Assembly (NCBI GenBank): GCA_016938515.1
Contig: JAFGUM010000183.1
Span: 1 to 8,629, forward strand
Direction of reading: 5' to 3'
Source of the DNA: Spirochaetales bacterium
Lineage (GTDB): Bacteria; Spirochaetota; Spirochaetia; Treponematales; UBA12059
Length of the DNA: 8,629 nucleotides
In this document: one piece after another, positions 1 to 8,629 of the stretch
Layout of the letters: each line of letters begins with the position of its first letter
Position numbering within the stretch: the first letter of the stretch is position 1
Notes under the pieces: model-generated
What the model was told of the DNA's origin: nothing
What the model saw: only the letters and a program-made list of their open reading frames with translations
Database searches by the model: none
Position numbers and translations under genes: made by a program

Positions 1-9
1 GCGCATCCC

Positions 10-220
10 AGCCGATCCGACGCGCGCGCAGCGCCGCGTCTCCTAGCCGATCCGACGCGCGCGCAGCGCCGCGTCTCCTAGCCAACCCGACGCGCGCGCA
101 GCGCCGCGCCCCCCAGCCGATCCGACGCGCGCGCAGCGCCGCGCCTTCCAGCCGACCCGACGCGCGCGCCAGCGCCGCGCCCCCCAGCCGATCCGACGCG
201 CGTGCAGCGCCGCGTCTCCT
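10..220. repeat. Tandem array of six GC-rich 35-bp units
   Basis: Six units lie head to tail, starting at 10, 45, 80, 115, 150 and 186; all are 35 bp except the fifth, which has one extra C (36 bp). Each begins AGCCGATCCGACGCG or a close variant and contains a core of the form GCGCGCAGCGCCGCG. Units 1, 2 and 6 end in GTCTCCT, while units 3, 4 and 5 end in C-rich variants, so two sub-classes exist. A decayed partial unit may occupy 1-9 and another begins at about 221, so the array may extend left of the window. The core can fold into a stem of about 8 bp with a GCA loop and one unpaired C on the 3' arm. The 35-bp period is not a multiple of three, which argues against coding. No spacers separate the units. 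Function is unknown. Confidence 0.9.
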
Positions 221-245
221 GCTCGACGCGCCCCCCGGAAACGCC

Positions 246-278
246 AAGGCCCGCCGGCGCGAAGCGACGACGGGCCTT
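246..278. repeat. Palindrome 1, imperfect hairpin with GAA loop
   Basis: The arms AAGGCCCG (246-253) and CGGGCCTT (271-278) are perfectly complementary over 8 bp. The stem can continue inward through two mismatches (254/270 and 257/267) to a GAA loop at 261-263. It could serve as a factor-independent or structural 3' end for leftward transcripts, but no run of T follows on either strand. It is the first of three adjacent hairpins between the tandem array and the PFOR gene. Confidence 0.65.
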
Positions 279-293
279 GTTACTACTACCCAA

Positions 294-328
294 GGTTAAC
301 CTGCGCGCGAAGCGCGTCAGGTTGAACC
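294..328. repeat. Palindrome 2, long hairpin with GAA loop
   Basis: Arms pair as GGTT (294-297) with AACC (325-328), AACCTG (298-303) with CAGGTT (318-323), and CGCGC (304-308) with GCGCG (312-316). This encloses a GAA loop at 309-311. Single unpaired bases sit at 317 (T) and 324 (G), both on the right arm. That gives 15 paired positions. It resembles a REP-like palindromic element more than a classical terminator, because no T tract follows. Confidence 0.7.
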
Positions 329-336
329 GGGCCGGC

Positions 337-372
337 GCGTTATCGCGGCTCCGCAGGAGTCCGCGATAACGC
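337..372. terminator. Palindrome 3, 16-bp hairpin just downstream of PFOR
   Basis: A perfect 12-bp stem pairs 337-348 (GCGTTATCGCGG) with 361-372 (CCGCGATAACGC). One bulged T follows (360), then a 4-bp stem CTCC/GGAG (349-352 with 356-359) and a GCA loop (353-355). It lies about 20 bases beyond the PFOR stop on the leftward strand. That is the place for a transcription terminator or a hairpin protecting the 3' end of the mRNA. No T-rich tail follows in the leftward direction, so an intrinsic terminator of the usual kind is not shown and the terminator reading is an inference. Confidence 0.55.
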
Positions 373-392
373 CCTTGCAGATCGGACGTTCC

Positions 393-3944
<3,552 letters not shown>

Positions 3945-3950
3945 ACAAGG

Positions 3951-3956
3951 TCCTTT
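3951..3956 (-). promoter_or_regulatory. Ribosome binding site of PFOR
   Basis: On the leftward strand AAAGGA precedes the ATG at 3944 by 6 bases. It decides the start against the in-frame ATG at 4034. The residues after this start, MPNTKNMVMIDGNTAAAHVA, look like a normal PFOR N-terminus. Confidence 0.8.
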
Positions 3957-3972
3957 GGAGTGTAGTCGTTCG

Positions 3973-4019
3973 AACGCGGCGCGCCCTGGTGCGGCTATCG
4001 TCTGAGTACGGCGCGCGTT
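3973..4019 (-). promoter_or_regulatory. Stem-loop in the PFOR 5' leader
   Basis: In the mRNA sense, AACGCG pairs with CGCGTT and CGCC with GGCG. This makes a 10-bp GC-rich stem with a three-base bulge on the 3' arm and a loop of about 24 bases. It occupies most of the roughly 80-nt leader between the predicted transcription start and the ribosome binding site. It could affect mRNA stability or translation, or be a binding site for a regulator. No known riboswitch class is recognised. Confidence 0.4.
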
Positions 4020-4034
4020 GCATGGAACACGCAT

Positions 4035-4063
4035 ATAGTAGGTATTTTTTGCATTTTACGCAA
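4035..4063 (-). promoter_or_regulatory. Predicted sigma-70-type promoter of PFOR
   Basis: Read leftward, TTGCGT (4058-4063) and TACTAT (4035-4040) are separated by exactly 17 bases of A-rich sequence. Both hexamers are partial matches to TTGACA and TATAAT. Transcription would begin near 4027-4029, giving a leader of about 80 nt and excluding the upstream ATG at 4034 as the start codon. Confidence 0.55.
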
Positions 4064-4122
4064 GTGCGGATTTTGTAAGAATGCGGTGAGCCGTGAGTCT
4101 CGTGCCTATTATTGCCATGTAC

Positions 4123-4154
4123 GCCGTCCGGGCCAGCGGTTCGACACGGACGGC
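4123..4154. terminator. Hairpin downstream of the envelope protein gene
   Basis: GCCGTCCG (4123-4130) and CGGACGGC (4147-4154) form a perfect 8-bp stem around a 16-base loop. It begins 17 bases after the TAG stop of the leftward gene ending at 4172 and lies upstream of the PFOR promoter. It is well placed to separate the two transcription units. No strong T run follows leftward; a weak one (TCGTTCTTT) follows on the plus strand. Confidence 0.45.
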
Positions 4155-4171
4155 ATCGTTCTTTACTGGAT

Positions 4172-4777
4172 CTATAGTTTGATGATGAGTCCTACGTTCG
4201 AGTACCACAGCGGGTAGCTGTAGCTGTAGGTATAGCCATAATCATCCCAATCATATCTCACATTGCCTATGTAGCCGTACTCAAAGGTAATGGCGAGGGC
4301 GTCGTTGAGGTAGTAGCTGGCGCCTTCGAAGGTTGAGATGCCGATGCCGGGCCGTGGCGTATAGTAGTCGTAGATGCTGGTCGCCATGCCAAAACCGAGG
4401 CCAACGCCGGCGTACGCGTCGAAGTTGGTAACCCAGTAGAGTTCCGATGGCAGCTCGAGGTCCTTGAAGCCAACGTGAGCCGTACCAAAGCCTCCCGCGC
4501 CGAGAGCAAAGGTGCTCCAGCCGCTGTAGAAGAGTCCCGGGTCTACGAGTACGCGGGCGGCAGCGCCAAAGGTAATCGGCAGGATATCGGCTATGTCTAT
4601 GCGGTAGAAGGTGAACTCGGCACCTCCGGTAATGCCGCCCCAGCCTATGCCAGCCGTGGCGAGCAGTTCGCCCTTATCCACCATGGGGGTCAGTGCCTGC
4701 GAAGCGGATTCGTCCTGGGCGAACGCGAAGCCAGAAGCGACGATGAGAGCAAGCAGGGCGACCAAAACTCTTTTCAT
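4172..4777 (-). CDS. Exported, probably outer-membrane beta-barrel protein of unknown function
   Basis: This 201-aa protein is not recognised as a named family. Residues 1-20 (MKRVLVALLALIVASGFAFA) form a clear Sec signal peptide with a signal peptidase I site after AFA, before QDES. There is no lipobox cysteine. The mature part has no long hydrophobic helix. It has alternating, glycine- and aromatic-rich segments typical of beta strands, for example ATAGIGWGGITGGAEFTFYR (40-59) and DAYAGVGLGFG (120-130). A tyrosine-rich stretch (about 175-192) suggests an extracellular loop, and the end NVGLIIKL resembles a final strand, though it lacks the usual terminal phenylalanine. Its size suits an eight-strand barrel. 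The start at 4777 is supported by AAGAGGT 6 bases upstream and by the signal peptide; the longer reading frame to 4900 begins upstream of the predicted transcription start. It has its own promoter and a hairpin after the stop, so it is probably monocistronic. A periplasmic beta-rich protein remains possible. Confidence 0.8.
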   Translation of the reverse strand: MKRVLVALLALIVASGFAFAQDESASQALTPMVDKGELLATAGIGWGGITGGAEFTFYRIDIADILPITFGAAARVLVDPGLFYSGWSTFALGAGGFGTAHVGFKDLELPSELYWVTNFDAYAGVGLGFGMATSIYDYYTPRPGIGISTFEGASYYLNDALAITFEYGYIGNVRYDWDDYGYTYSYSYPLWYSNVGLIIKL

Positions 4778-4783
4778 GAAGGT

Positions 4784-4790
4784 ACCTCTT
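4784..4790 (-). promoter_or_regulatory. Ribosome binding site of the envelope protein gene
   Basis: On the leftward strand AAGAGGT lies 6 bases before the ATG at 4777. It fixes the start directly in front of the signal peptide. Confidence 0.7.
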
Positions 4791-4883
4791 GCGTGTCGAC
4801 AGATCCCCAAGCCCGGCGACAGCGGCACGAGCGAGGCAGGAATCCAGTCATGATGTTTTTCACGGAAACTCCGTCTGCCATTC

Positions 4884-4911
4884 ATTATTCCCCCGCTCAA
4901 GATATTGTCAA
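4884..4911 (-). promoter_or_regulatory. Near-consensus sigma-70-type promoter of the envelope protein gene
   Basis: Read leftward, a perfect TTGACA (4906-4911) is followed after 16 bases by AATAAT (4884-4889), five of six matches to TATAAT. Transcription would start near 4877, about 100 nt before the ATG at 4777. A short hairpin ACGGA-GTT-TCCGT (4862-4874) would then lie close to the mRNA 5' end, where such structures can slow decay. This is the strongest promoter in the window by sequence. Confidence 0.7.
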
Positions 4912-4935
4912 GTGAATTTGTTCATATTATATAAT
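4905..4935 (+). promoter_or_regulatory. Candidate rightward promoter in the AT-rich island
   Basis: TTGTCA (4905-4910) and a perfect TATAAT (4930-4935) face nfnAB, but their 19-base spacing is long. The -35 hexamer overlaps the TTGACA of the leftward promoter on the opposite strand, so the two directions could compete. The island also holds the palindrome ATTATATAAT (4926-4935) and two direct TTCATAT repeats 17 bases apart (4921-4927 and 4938-4944), which may be operator half-sites. An alternative rightward promoter is TTGACG (4974-4979) with TATCTG (4996-5001) at 16 bases. Confidence 0.4.
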
Positions 4936-4997
4936 TATTCATATATGTATACGTTGGCAGTGTAAGAAGCGTATTGACGACCGCTACTTTCCGTATA

Positions 4998-5092
4998 TCT
5001 GCAAGAACGATTAACCGTTCCAGACGGCCTTGCGAGTGTTGCGCGAGTTCCGTGTAGAGGGCATACTGGAGCGGAAGGCACCGCCATGGTGC
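4998..5092 (+). promoter_or_regulatory. Structured untranslated leader of nfnAB
   Basis: Three short stems can form in series: TCTG/CAGA and GAACG/CGTTC within 4998-5024 (three-base bulge, ATTAAC loop), TTCCG/CGGAA (5048-5052 with 5072-5076), and GCACC/GGTGC (5078-5082 with 5088-5092) around GCCAT. The last ends 7 bases before the ribosome binding site. No known riboswitch consensus is recognised; the stems are short and could be fortuitous. Nothing else coding is seen between 4778 and 5109. Confidence 0.3.
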
Positions 5093-5099
5093 TGGTTTG

Positions 5100-5105
5100 A
5101 GGAGG
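5100..5105 (+). promoter_or_regulatory. Ribosome binding site of nfnA, GTG start
   Basis: A consensus AGGAGG sits 4 bases before the GTG at 5110. The spacing is tight but the match is perfect. The protein that follows (MNRIIAKTRLSDDVYRMELE) begins like the family, so GTG is preferred as the start. Confidence 0.75.
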
Positions 5106-5109
5106 AACC

Positions 5110-5991
5110 GTGAACAGAATCATAGCCAAGACAAGGCTTTCAGATGATGTGTACCGGATGGAGCTTGAGGCACCACATATAGCGCATGAGCGCAGGGCCG
5201 GGCAGTTTGTCATTGTGCAAGCCGACGTTGAGTGGGGAGAGCGGATACCCCTGACGATAGCGGACGCTGATCCGCAGCGTGGCACCATAACGCTGATATT
5301 CCAGACGGTGGGCGTAACGACGCGCAAGCTGGCAGAGCTGGAAGTGGGGCAATCCATAGACGCGGTGCTCGGGCCGCTGGGCAACCCAACGCACATCGAG
5401 CGATTCGGCCACGCGGTTTGCGTGGGAGGCGGCATAGGCGTAGCACCGCTGTACCCTATAGCCCAGGCGCTCAAGAACGCGGGAAACAAGGTTACGGTGA
5501 TAATCGGCGCCAGAAACAAGTCGCTCGTCATACTCGAAGAAGAAATGCGGGCGATCGCCGACGAACTCATCGTCGTAACCGACGATGGCAGCTACGGACG
5601 CAAGGCCCTGGTCACCGAGCCGCTCAAGGAGCTGTGCCAGGTTCAGGATACGCCCGATATAGTCGTGGCCATCGGGCCCCCCATCATGATGAAGTTCTGT
5701 GCCGAGACGACGAGACCCTTTGGCGTCAAGACGCTCGCGTCGCTCAATACGATAATGGTAGACGGCACTGGCATGTGCGGCGGCTGCCGCGTGAATATCG
5801 GTGGCGAGACCAAGTTTGTCTGCGTGGATGGTCCTGAGTTTGACGCGCACCTGGTGGACTGGGATGGCATGCTGCTGCGGCTACGCGCGTACAAGCCCCA
5901 GGAAGAGTCGCACAACAGGGAGTACGTGGAGCACCACCAGTGCAGGCTCGATGCCATAGTAGCCAATAACCGTGAAGGAGGAGCCCGATGA
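5110..5991 (+). CDS. nfnA: NADH-dependent ferredoxin:NADP+ oxidoreductase, small subunit (SudB/PyrK-like)
   Basis: This 293-aa cytoplasmic flavoprotein belongs to the ferredoxin-NADP+ reductase-like family that includes NfnA, sulfide dehydrogenase SudB and PyrK. Its expected role is to bind FAD and NAD(H) and pass electrons through a [2Fe-2S] cluster to the large subunit encoded next. The flavin-binding RIPLT (45-49) lies in the N-terminal barrel, GPLGNP (88-93) follows, and the nucleotide-binding loop is GGGIGVAP (106-113). Near the C-terminus VDGTGMCGGCRV (217-228) plus C238 gives one aspartate (D218) and three cysteines (223, 226, 238). This matches the Asp/3-Cys ligation reported for Nfn rather than four cysteines. 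It starts with GTG after a perfect AGGAGG and overlaps nfnB by 4 bases. Against PyrK: no pyrD neighbour is present. A sulfide dehydrogenase or polysulfide reductase assignment cannot be excluded by sequence alone. Confidence 0.85.
   Translation: MNRIIAKTRLSDDVYRMELEAPHIAHERRAGQFVIVQADVEWGERIPLTIADADPQRGTITLIFQTVGVTTRKLAELEVGQSIDAVLGPLGNPTHIERFGHAVCVGGGIGVAPLYPIAQALKNAGNKVTVIIGARNKSLVILEEEMRAIADELIVVTDDGSYGRKALVTEPLKELCQVQDTPDIVVAIGPPIMMKFCAETTRPFGVKTLASLNTIMVDGTGMCGGCRVNIGGETKFVCVDGPEFDAHLVDWDGMLLRLRAYKPQEESHNREYVEHHQCRLDAIVANNREGGAR
5975..5981 (+). promoter_or_regulatory. Ribosome binding site of nfnB inside nfnA
   Basis: AAGGAGG lies 6 bases before the ATG at 5988, within the last codons of nfnA. 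Together with the ATGA overlap it indicates translational coupling of the two subunits. Confidence 0.8.
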
Positions 5992-7475
5992 ACGACGCTT
6001 CATCGTCAACGCTCGCCACCAGCGCCAAGGCTACGCTCGATGGTATCACGGGCAGGGATCTGTCCAACCGGGACAGGATGGCCCTGCCCGTGCAGGAAAT
6101 GCCGTGCCAGGAGCCAGCTGTACGCGCCCACAACATGGGTGAGGTAGCGCTTGGCTACACCGAGGCGCAGGCCAGGGTCGAGGCGGCGCGTTGTCTGCAG
6201 TGTAAAAACGCGCCGTGCATCGCTGGATGTCCTGTTTCCATAGACATACCCGGTTTTATACGACGCGTCGCCGAGGGTGACTACCACGGCGCGGCCGAGG
6301 TAATACGACGCACCAATCTGCTGCCGGCCATCTGCGGCCGCGTGTGCCCGCAGGAAGCCCAGTGCCAGGCGCCTTGTACGCTCGGAAAGGCGCTTAAAAC
6401 CGTAGACAAGGCCGTGCAGATTGGCCGCCTCGAGCGCTTCGTCGCCGACCGGGAACGCGCCGTCGGCGGGGTGCCCATGCCGAGCGTGGCGCCACCAAGC
6501 GGCAAACGGGTGGCTATAGTTGGTTCGGGGCCGGCGGGCCTTACCGTTGCTGCAGACGTCCGGCGCGAAGGCCACGAGGTAGTCATCTACGAAGCTTTCC
6601 AGAAGCCAGGCGGCGTGATGGTATACGGTATTCCGGAGTTCAGGCTGCCCAAGGCTATCGTGCGCGAGGAGGCTGAAAAGCTTGAGCGGATGGGCGTGCG
6701 CTTTGAACTGAACACGCTCGTGGGCAGAACCCGCCCACTGGAAGCCCTACTGCACGAGGATGGTTTTGACGCGGTTTTCGTTGGTGTTGGCGCGGGCTTG
6801 CCCAAGTTCATGGATATACCAGGAGAAAACTACGTGGGCGTGTTCAGCGCCAACGAGTACCTGACGCGAGCCAACCTGATGCGCGCCTGGGATACTGAGC
6901 ACGCCGATACGCCAATCTACCCATCCAGGCGCGTAGCCGTGCTGGGTGGCGGCAACGTTGCCATGGACTCGGCGCGCATGGCCCTGAGGCTTGGCGCTGA
7001 GGAGGTGCACGTGCTGTACCGGCGTACGCGGGAAGAGATGCCCGCGCGTGCGGAAGAGGTGGCGCACGCGATGGAGGAAGGCGTCGTATTCGACTTCCTG
7101 TCGAGTCCCACCGAGGTGCTTGGTGACGACAAGGCCATCGTGACGGGGCTGCGGGTGTTGTCATACCGGCTGGGCGAGCCGGACGCGTCCGGGAGGCGCA
7201 GCCCGGTGGCTATGGAGGGCTCGGAACACGACGTGCCGTTTGATACGGTTATCGTGGCCATAGGCAACGAGTCCAACCCGCTGCTGGCCAAAACGACGCC
7301 GGGCCTCGAAGTGGACCGCAAGGGTCACGTGCTCGTCGACGCCTCGCAGAAGACCCGCCTGGATCGCGTATGGGCTGGCGGCGACATCGTCCTCGGCGCC
7401 GCCACCGTAATATTGGCGATGGGCGAGGGCAGACGCGCGGCGGCTGCTATCAACGAGTATTTAAAGGGAAAATAG
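5988..7475 (+). CDS. nfnB: NADH-dependent ferredoxin:NADP+ oxidoreductase, large subunit (GltD/SudA-like)
   Basis: This 495-aa protein has the glutamate-synthase-small-subunit architecture. With NfnA it should catalyse the reversible, flavin-based electron-bifurcating transhydrogenation: reduced ferredoxin plus NADH reduces two NADP+. The N-terminal iron-sulfur domain has CLQCKNAPCIAGCP (69-82) and ICGRVCPQEAQCQAPC (115-130), eight cysteines for two [4Fe-4S] clusters. An FAD-binding loop GSGPAGL (179-185) follows, then an NADP-type loop LGGGNVAMDSAR (319-330) with downstream arginines (RRTREEMPAR). The second FAD contact is AGGDIVLGAATVILAMGEGR (463-482). Databases often call such proteins glutamate synthase (NADPH), homotetrameric, gltA. 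No glutamate synthase large subunit is nearby and the partner upstream is NfnA-like, so Nfn is preferred. It ends 15 bases before a convergent gene, with no convincing terminator. Whether the complex bifurcates in this organism is inferred, not shown. Confidence 0.85.
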   Translation: MNDASSSTLATSAKATLDGITGRDLSNRDRMALPVQEMPCQEPAVRAHNMGEVALGYTEAQARVEAARCLQCKNAPCIAGCPVSIDIPGFIRRVAEGDYHGAAEVIRRTNLLPAICGRVCPQEAQCQAPCTLGKALKTVDKAVQIGRLERFVADRERAVGGVPMPSVAPPSGKRVAIVGSGPAGLTVAADVRREGHEVVIYEAFQKPGGVMVYGIPEFRLPKAIVREEAEKLERMGVRFELNTLVGRTRPLEALLHEDGFDAVFVGVGAGLPKFMDIPGENYVGVFSANEYLTRANLMRAWDTEHADTPIYPSRRVAVLGGGNVAMDSARMALRLGAEEVHVLYRRTREEMPARAEEVAHAMEEGVVFDFLSSPTEVLGDDKAIVTGLRVLSYRLGEPDASGRRSPVAMEGSEHDVPFDTVIVAIGNESNPLLAKTTPGLEVDRKGHVLVDASQKTRLDRVWAGGDIVLGAATVILAMGEGRRAAAAINEYLKGK

Positions 7476-7490
7476 GTCCCGACACTGGAA

Positions 7491-8629
7491 TCAGTCCAGG
7501 CTGGTCAGGAAAAGCGGTGGCGGCAGGGGAGGCCGCGCCGCTTCAAAAGCCGCGCCAACGCGAAGTATTGCTGGCCATGACGTTGGCAACCCCATGATGG
7601 ACAGGCCCACCGGCAAGCCCGATACGAGGCCTGCTGGCACCGACAGGTTAGGGTATCCCGCGACGGCGGGGTACCCGGCGCTGCCTCCCATGTAGTGGTC
7701 GCCGTTGACGTGATCTATCTTCCACGCCGGAGCGCCTGAAGGGGCGAGCAGGGCGTCAAGGCGGTACGCCTCCATCTGCCGATCCAGACCCTCTACCCTG
7801 GCCAGGCGATGGCAGCTGGCGAGAGCCGCGCGGTACGTCGCGTCGTCTATGGTGGCCTGTGCTGCTTCTTCCAGAATATCCTGCCCGAAGTAGGGCATGG
7901 TTGTGTCAGCGTGTTCCCTGTTGTACGCTATCAATTCGACGAGAGACCTCGGCTCTGGTGTGCTGTCCGCTGCCGCTTCCCGCGCCAGATACCGGTTAAG
8001 CTCATGCCGGAATTCGTACAGCATCACGGTATGTTCAGCCTTGTCGAGTTCGTCATTGCCAGCCAGGTCTGTTTCCACTATTACGGCGCCCAGGCCGCGT
8101 AGTATGTCCAGCGACGCGGCCATGAGCATGTCGGTACCGGGATGAAAGCCACCAAGCCGCGCTGCGTACCCGAGGCGAAGGCCGCGGAGGCTTGCAAGTT
8201 CCGGCGAGCCAGCGCTGGGCACGAGGCGTGCGAGTGGCGCTGCCGATGATCGACCCGCCCAACCGCCCAGCCCGCTCATGGCGTCGAGAAGCAGAACGGC
8301 GTCGTGTACGCTGCTGGCCAAAGGTCCGGCGGTATCCTGGGTTGAGGAAATCGGTACGATACCGGCCTGGCTCAGCCTGCCGGCTTCCGGCTTTATGCCC
8401 ACCACGCCATTTACCGACGCGGGTGACACGATAGAACCGTCTGTTTCGGTTCCAACGGCCATAGGGCAGAGGCCAGCGGCCACGGCTACCGCCGAACCCG
8501 AGCTGGAGCCGCTGGGCGATCTGTCCAGCGCGTAGGGGTTGCGGCTCTGCCCTCCTTCGCTGCTCCAGCCAGAACTAGAGTAGCGCGACCTGAAGTTGGC
8601 CCACTCGCTCATGTTCGTCTTGCCGAGGA
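7491..8629 (-). CDS. Amidase signature family hydrolase, partial (N-terminus outside window)
   Basis: The reading frame is open to the right edge of the window, so the N-terminal part, including the expected catalytic lysine, is not seen. About 378 residues are visible, starting LGKTNMSEWANF, a usual internal motif of the family. Numbering from the methionine at 8612, the glycine/serine-rich signature SPSGSSSGSAVAVAAG spans 32-47, with the likely cis-serine S36. GTETDGSIVSP (54-64) holds the likely nucleophile S60; the 24-residue spacing matches characterised members such as FAAH. VVGIKPEAGRLSQAGIVPIS follows. The C-terminus PVGLSIMGLPTS...AFEAARPPLPP is complete. The family hydrolyses amide bonds using a Ser-Ser-Lys triad. 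The GTETDGS variety is common in general amidases; GatA looks less likely because its characteristic sequence and gat neighbours are not seen. Substrate cannot be told. There is no signal peptide information. Confidence 0.9.
   Translation of the reverse strand, partial: LGKTNMSEWANFRSRYSSSGWSSEGGQSRNPYALDRSPSGSSSGSAVAVAAGLCPMAVGTETDGSIVSPASVNGVVGIKPEAGRLSQAGIVPISSTQDTAGPLASSVHDAVLLLDAMSGLGGWAGRSSAAPLARLVPSAGSPELASLRGLRLGYAARLGGFHPGTDMLMAASLDILRGLGAVIVETDLAGNDELDKAEHTVMLYEFRHELNRYLAREAAADSTPEPRSLVELIAYNREHADTTMPYFGQDILEEAAQATIDDATYRAALASCHRLARVEGLDRQMEAYRLDALLAPSGAPAWKIDHVNGDHYMGGSAGYPAVAGYPNLSVPAGLVSGLPVGLSIMGLPTSWPAILRVGAAFEAARPPLPPPLFLTSLD

Noticed and set aside
10..220. CRISPR array
   Set aside because: Units abut directly with no unique spacers, and no cas gene is present.
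78..293. Minus-strand frame of 71 codons across the tandem repeats
   Set aside because: The period of 35 bases shifts frame at every unit, so it does not encode a repeated peptide; arginine/glycine/alanine-rich low complexity.
3945..4034. Longer PFOR start at the ATG at 4034
   Set aside because: The extra 30 residues are unlike PFOR N-termini, the ATG abuts or overlaps the predicted -10 box, and a good ribosome binding site precedes the ATG at 3944.
4778..4900. Longer start of the envelope protein at 4900
   Set aside because: It would bury the signal peptide 41 residues inside the protein and lies upstream of the predicted transcription start.
5140..5850. Minus-strand frame of 236 codons opposite nfnA
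   Set aside because: Antisense to a well-supported gene with all cofactor motifs; no motif in the shadow.
7485..7499. Terminator hairpin between nfnB and the amidase gene
   Set aside because: Only a 5-bp stem (CTGGA/TCCAG), overlapping the amidase stop codon, with no T run; too weak to call.
7809..8102. Plus-strand frame of 97 codons opposite the amidase gene
   Set aside because: Antisense shadow; the amidase frame has catalytic signature motifs and a normal C-terminus.

Overview
The window looks like chromosomal DNA of a GC-rich, fermentative or anaerobic Gram-negative bacterium. The evidence is a NifJ-type pyruvate:ferredoxin oxidoreductase, an Nfn-type ferredoxin/NAD(P)H transhydrogenase pair, and an exported beta-barrel-like protein with a cleavable signal peptide. 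The signal-peptide style, gene content and base composition would fit a spirochaete, but that is an inference with modest confidence; no marker gene is present.

Layout. Positions 1-392 carry no gene. They hold six head-to-tail copies of a GC-rich 35-bp unit (10-220), then three consecutive imperfect palindromes (246-278, 294-328, 337-372). A fourth palindrome (380-407) is centred on the stop codon of the next gene. The PFOR gene (nifJ type, 1183 aa) runs leftward from 3944 to 393, with a promoter at 4035-4063 and a leader of about 80 nt that can form a long stem-loop. Upstream of it, also leftward, is a gene for a 201-aa signal-peptide-bearing protein (4777-4172), followed by an 8-bp-stem hairpin and driven by a near-consensus promoter at 4884-4911. 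Positions 4778-5109 are a gene-free divergent control region with an AT-rich island. Rightward from there runs a two-gene operon, nfnA (5110-5991) and nfnB (5988-7475), overlapping by ATGA. Fifteen bases past the nfnB stop is the convergent 3' end of an amidase-signature gene, whose N-terminus lies beyond position 8629.

How the genes fit together. PFOR oxidises pyruvate to acetyl-CoA and CO2 and delivers low-potential electrons to ferredoxin. NfnAB can combine reduced ferredoxin with NADH to make NADPH. The neighbourhood therefore reads as a redox-balancing module for fermentative metabolism, split around an unrelated-looking envelope protein gene. The amidase has no evident link to it. The least explained part is the left end: tandem repeats and palindromes that share one fold plan (GC stem, three-base loop, often a single bulged base on the 3' arm). 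I see no defence system, mobile element, CRISPR array or RNA gene.
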